64,000 nt of DNA, taken from positions 1,392,717 through 1,456,716 of the forward strand of contig NZ_CP025422.1 in NCBI RefSeq assembly GCF_002848265.1. The letters are read 5' to 3'. The position numbers and the translations under genes are program-made. This DNA is from Zhihengliuella sp. ISTPL4. Lineage in GTDB: Bacteria; Actinomycetota; Actinomycetes; Actinomycetales; Microbacteriaceae. Shown in pieces: positions 63,322-64,000 of this stretch. Below the pieces are notes generated by a model, which was not told the DNA's origin, made no database searches, and was given only the letters and a program-made list of their open reading frames with translations. The stretch's first letter is position 1, and each line of letters opens with the position of its first letter.

Positions 63322-64000
63322 GAGATGGCCTTTCGAGTGGAGTGGAGGGGTCGGTCGACCTCCTGTGGTGAGCGAGTGGAGTGCCCGCTGAGTATGTAGT
63401 CGACGCTGAGGCCGAAGAGGAGCAGCATCGGCGCCGAGAGCAGGATCACCATGCCGGCTGCTTGTTGGTCCGCCATCGGCTCCAGGCCCCATTGACGACC
63501 CATCGCCCCGAACCAGCTCGCAGCAATCAGGCCGCTCTGAAGCAGCACCCAACTGCCTACACTCGCCAGCGCGGCAGCCGATCCGAACACGACAACCACA
63601 CGCATCCGCCGGGGATATGTGCCGGCAGGACGGAGGATCGCAGCGGTCACCAAGCTTCCCGCTACGAGCAGCGCGACGACGCGCAATTCATGCACCAAGG
63701 GATCGGCGAGGGAATCGCGCAAGAGGCCAGTGGCGGATACGCCCCACACGATAAAAGCGAACGTGCACATCGCGACTATGGGGTGGCGCAGGAAGAGGAC
63801 GATCCGCGAGCGCTCCCCTGCTTGCAGCCACTCGCGGATTCCACGACTCCCATCGGTGCGGTTGGTGATTCTCTCCAATGCCAGGCGATATGGCGCGCCA
63901 AACACGAGGAGGGAGGGAACCACGAGGAGCATGAGCATCCGTCCCGCCGCGTCGACGCTGTGGAGGTAGTCGGAGTAGACAGCGACCGCCCCACCGTTCA
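63318..64000 (-). CDS. CtaG-like copper protein/cytochrome oxidase assembly protein, partial
   Basis: The reading frame continues off the right edge, so only the C-terminal 227 codons (plus stop) are seen. The visible start of this part reads AVYSDYLHSVDAAG, followed by MLLVVPSLLVFGAPYRLALE, matching the CtaG family pattern. Several transmembrane helices and a short basic tail follow. Many actinobacterial proteins fuse an N-terminal CopD-like part to this domain. It precedes the CopC gene with a 4-base overlap, which fits a CopC-CopD/CtaG copper unit. Confidence 0.75.
   Translation of the reverse strand, partial: NGGAVAVYSDYLHSVDAAGRMLMLLVVPSLLVFGAPYRLALERITNRTDGSRGIREWLQAGERSRIVLFLRHPIVAMCTFAFIVWGVSATGLLRDSLADPLVHELRVVALLVAGSLVTAAILRPAGTYPRRMRVVVVFGSAAALASVGSWVLLQSGLIAASWFGAMGRQWGLEPMADQQAAGMVILLSAPMLLLFGLSVDYILSGHSTRSPQEVDRPLHSTRKAIS

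Larger units (their letters stand above)
31402..64000. mobile_element. Integrated genomic island (left end at ~31402, right end beyond the window)
   Basis: Evidence for the element is an MFS gene interrupted at about 31402, a large serine recombinase near that end, a replication-relaxation protein with repeat-rich non-coding DNA, a second resolvase and a dense set of defence-type genes. AT-richer synonymous codon choice is apparent by eye in 31.4-49 kb. The rest of the interrupted MFS gene is not seen before 64000, so the element exceeds 32 kb. The metal and redox cluster after 48.8 kb is assumed to be cargo of the same element, but a junction between 49 and 64 kb with unrelated chromosome cannot be ruled out. 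Confidence 0.7.

Overview
The window is high-GC actinobacterial chromosome, most likely from the Microbacteriaceae and probably Microbacterium. This is judged from GC and codon bias, from a DppD-DppF fused transporter ATPase, from a glycine-riboswitch-controlled gcvT-gcvH-gcvP operon, and from an nrtR-nadA-nadB-nadC-desulfurase operon. No rRNA, recognisable tRNA, CRISPR array or insertion sequence was seen.

Positions 1-31400 are ordinary core chromosome. In order they hold: the start of an MFS transporter, glutaminase, a secreted lytic-transglycosylase-like protein, the GTPase TypA, a CPBP membrane protease and a PH-domain membrane protein. Next come a first oligopeptide-type ABC operon (binding protein, two permeases, fused double ATPase), the glycine cleavage operon behind a tandem glycine riboswitch, and a second oligopeptide/oligosaccharide-type ABC operon (binding protein, two permeases, two ATPases) preceded by a 12-bp perfect inverted repeat. 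The rest is the de novo NAD operon with its Nudix-type regulator, a family 2 glycosyltransferase, an SDR oxidoreductase and an ABC exporter.

At about 31402 an MFS (DHA2-type) gene breaks off after about 72 codons. From there to the window end the DNA looks like an integrated island of more than 32 kb whose right end is not in view. Its left end carries an intact homologue of the broken MFS gene and a large serine recombinase. The next part (34.5-48.9 kb) is a defence-type region. It holds a SIR2-domain protein with a two-TM partner, a replication-relaxation module beside repeat-rich non-coding DNA, a small serine resolvase, and a three-gene ABC-ATPase system with a PD-(D/E)xK-type nuclease effector (ABC-3C-like). 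It also holds a tightly overlapped operon with a calcineurin-like phosphoesterase and an orphan VbhA-like antitoxin, a second nuclease-like protein and a HEPN-like protein.

The remaining part (48.8-64 kb) is an envelope, redox and metal cargo. An ArsR-type metal sensor sits beside a 22-bp perfect palindrome. It is followed by two M23 peptidases, cytochrome c maturation system II (CcsB, ResB, CcdA, TlpA-like), extra lipoprotein-processing enzymes (Lnt, LspA), two CtaG-like proteins, a CopC-domain protein, a DsbA-like oxidoreductase, a flavin monooxygenase and several small membrane proteins. Most of these genes lie on the minus strand and several overlap, so they probably form a few long transcripts. 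The likely theme is metal (copper or zinc-type) and extracytoplasmic thiol stress, but this is inferred from gene content only.
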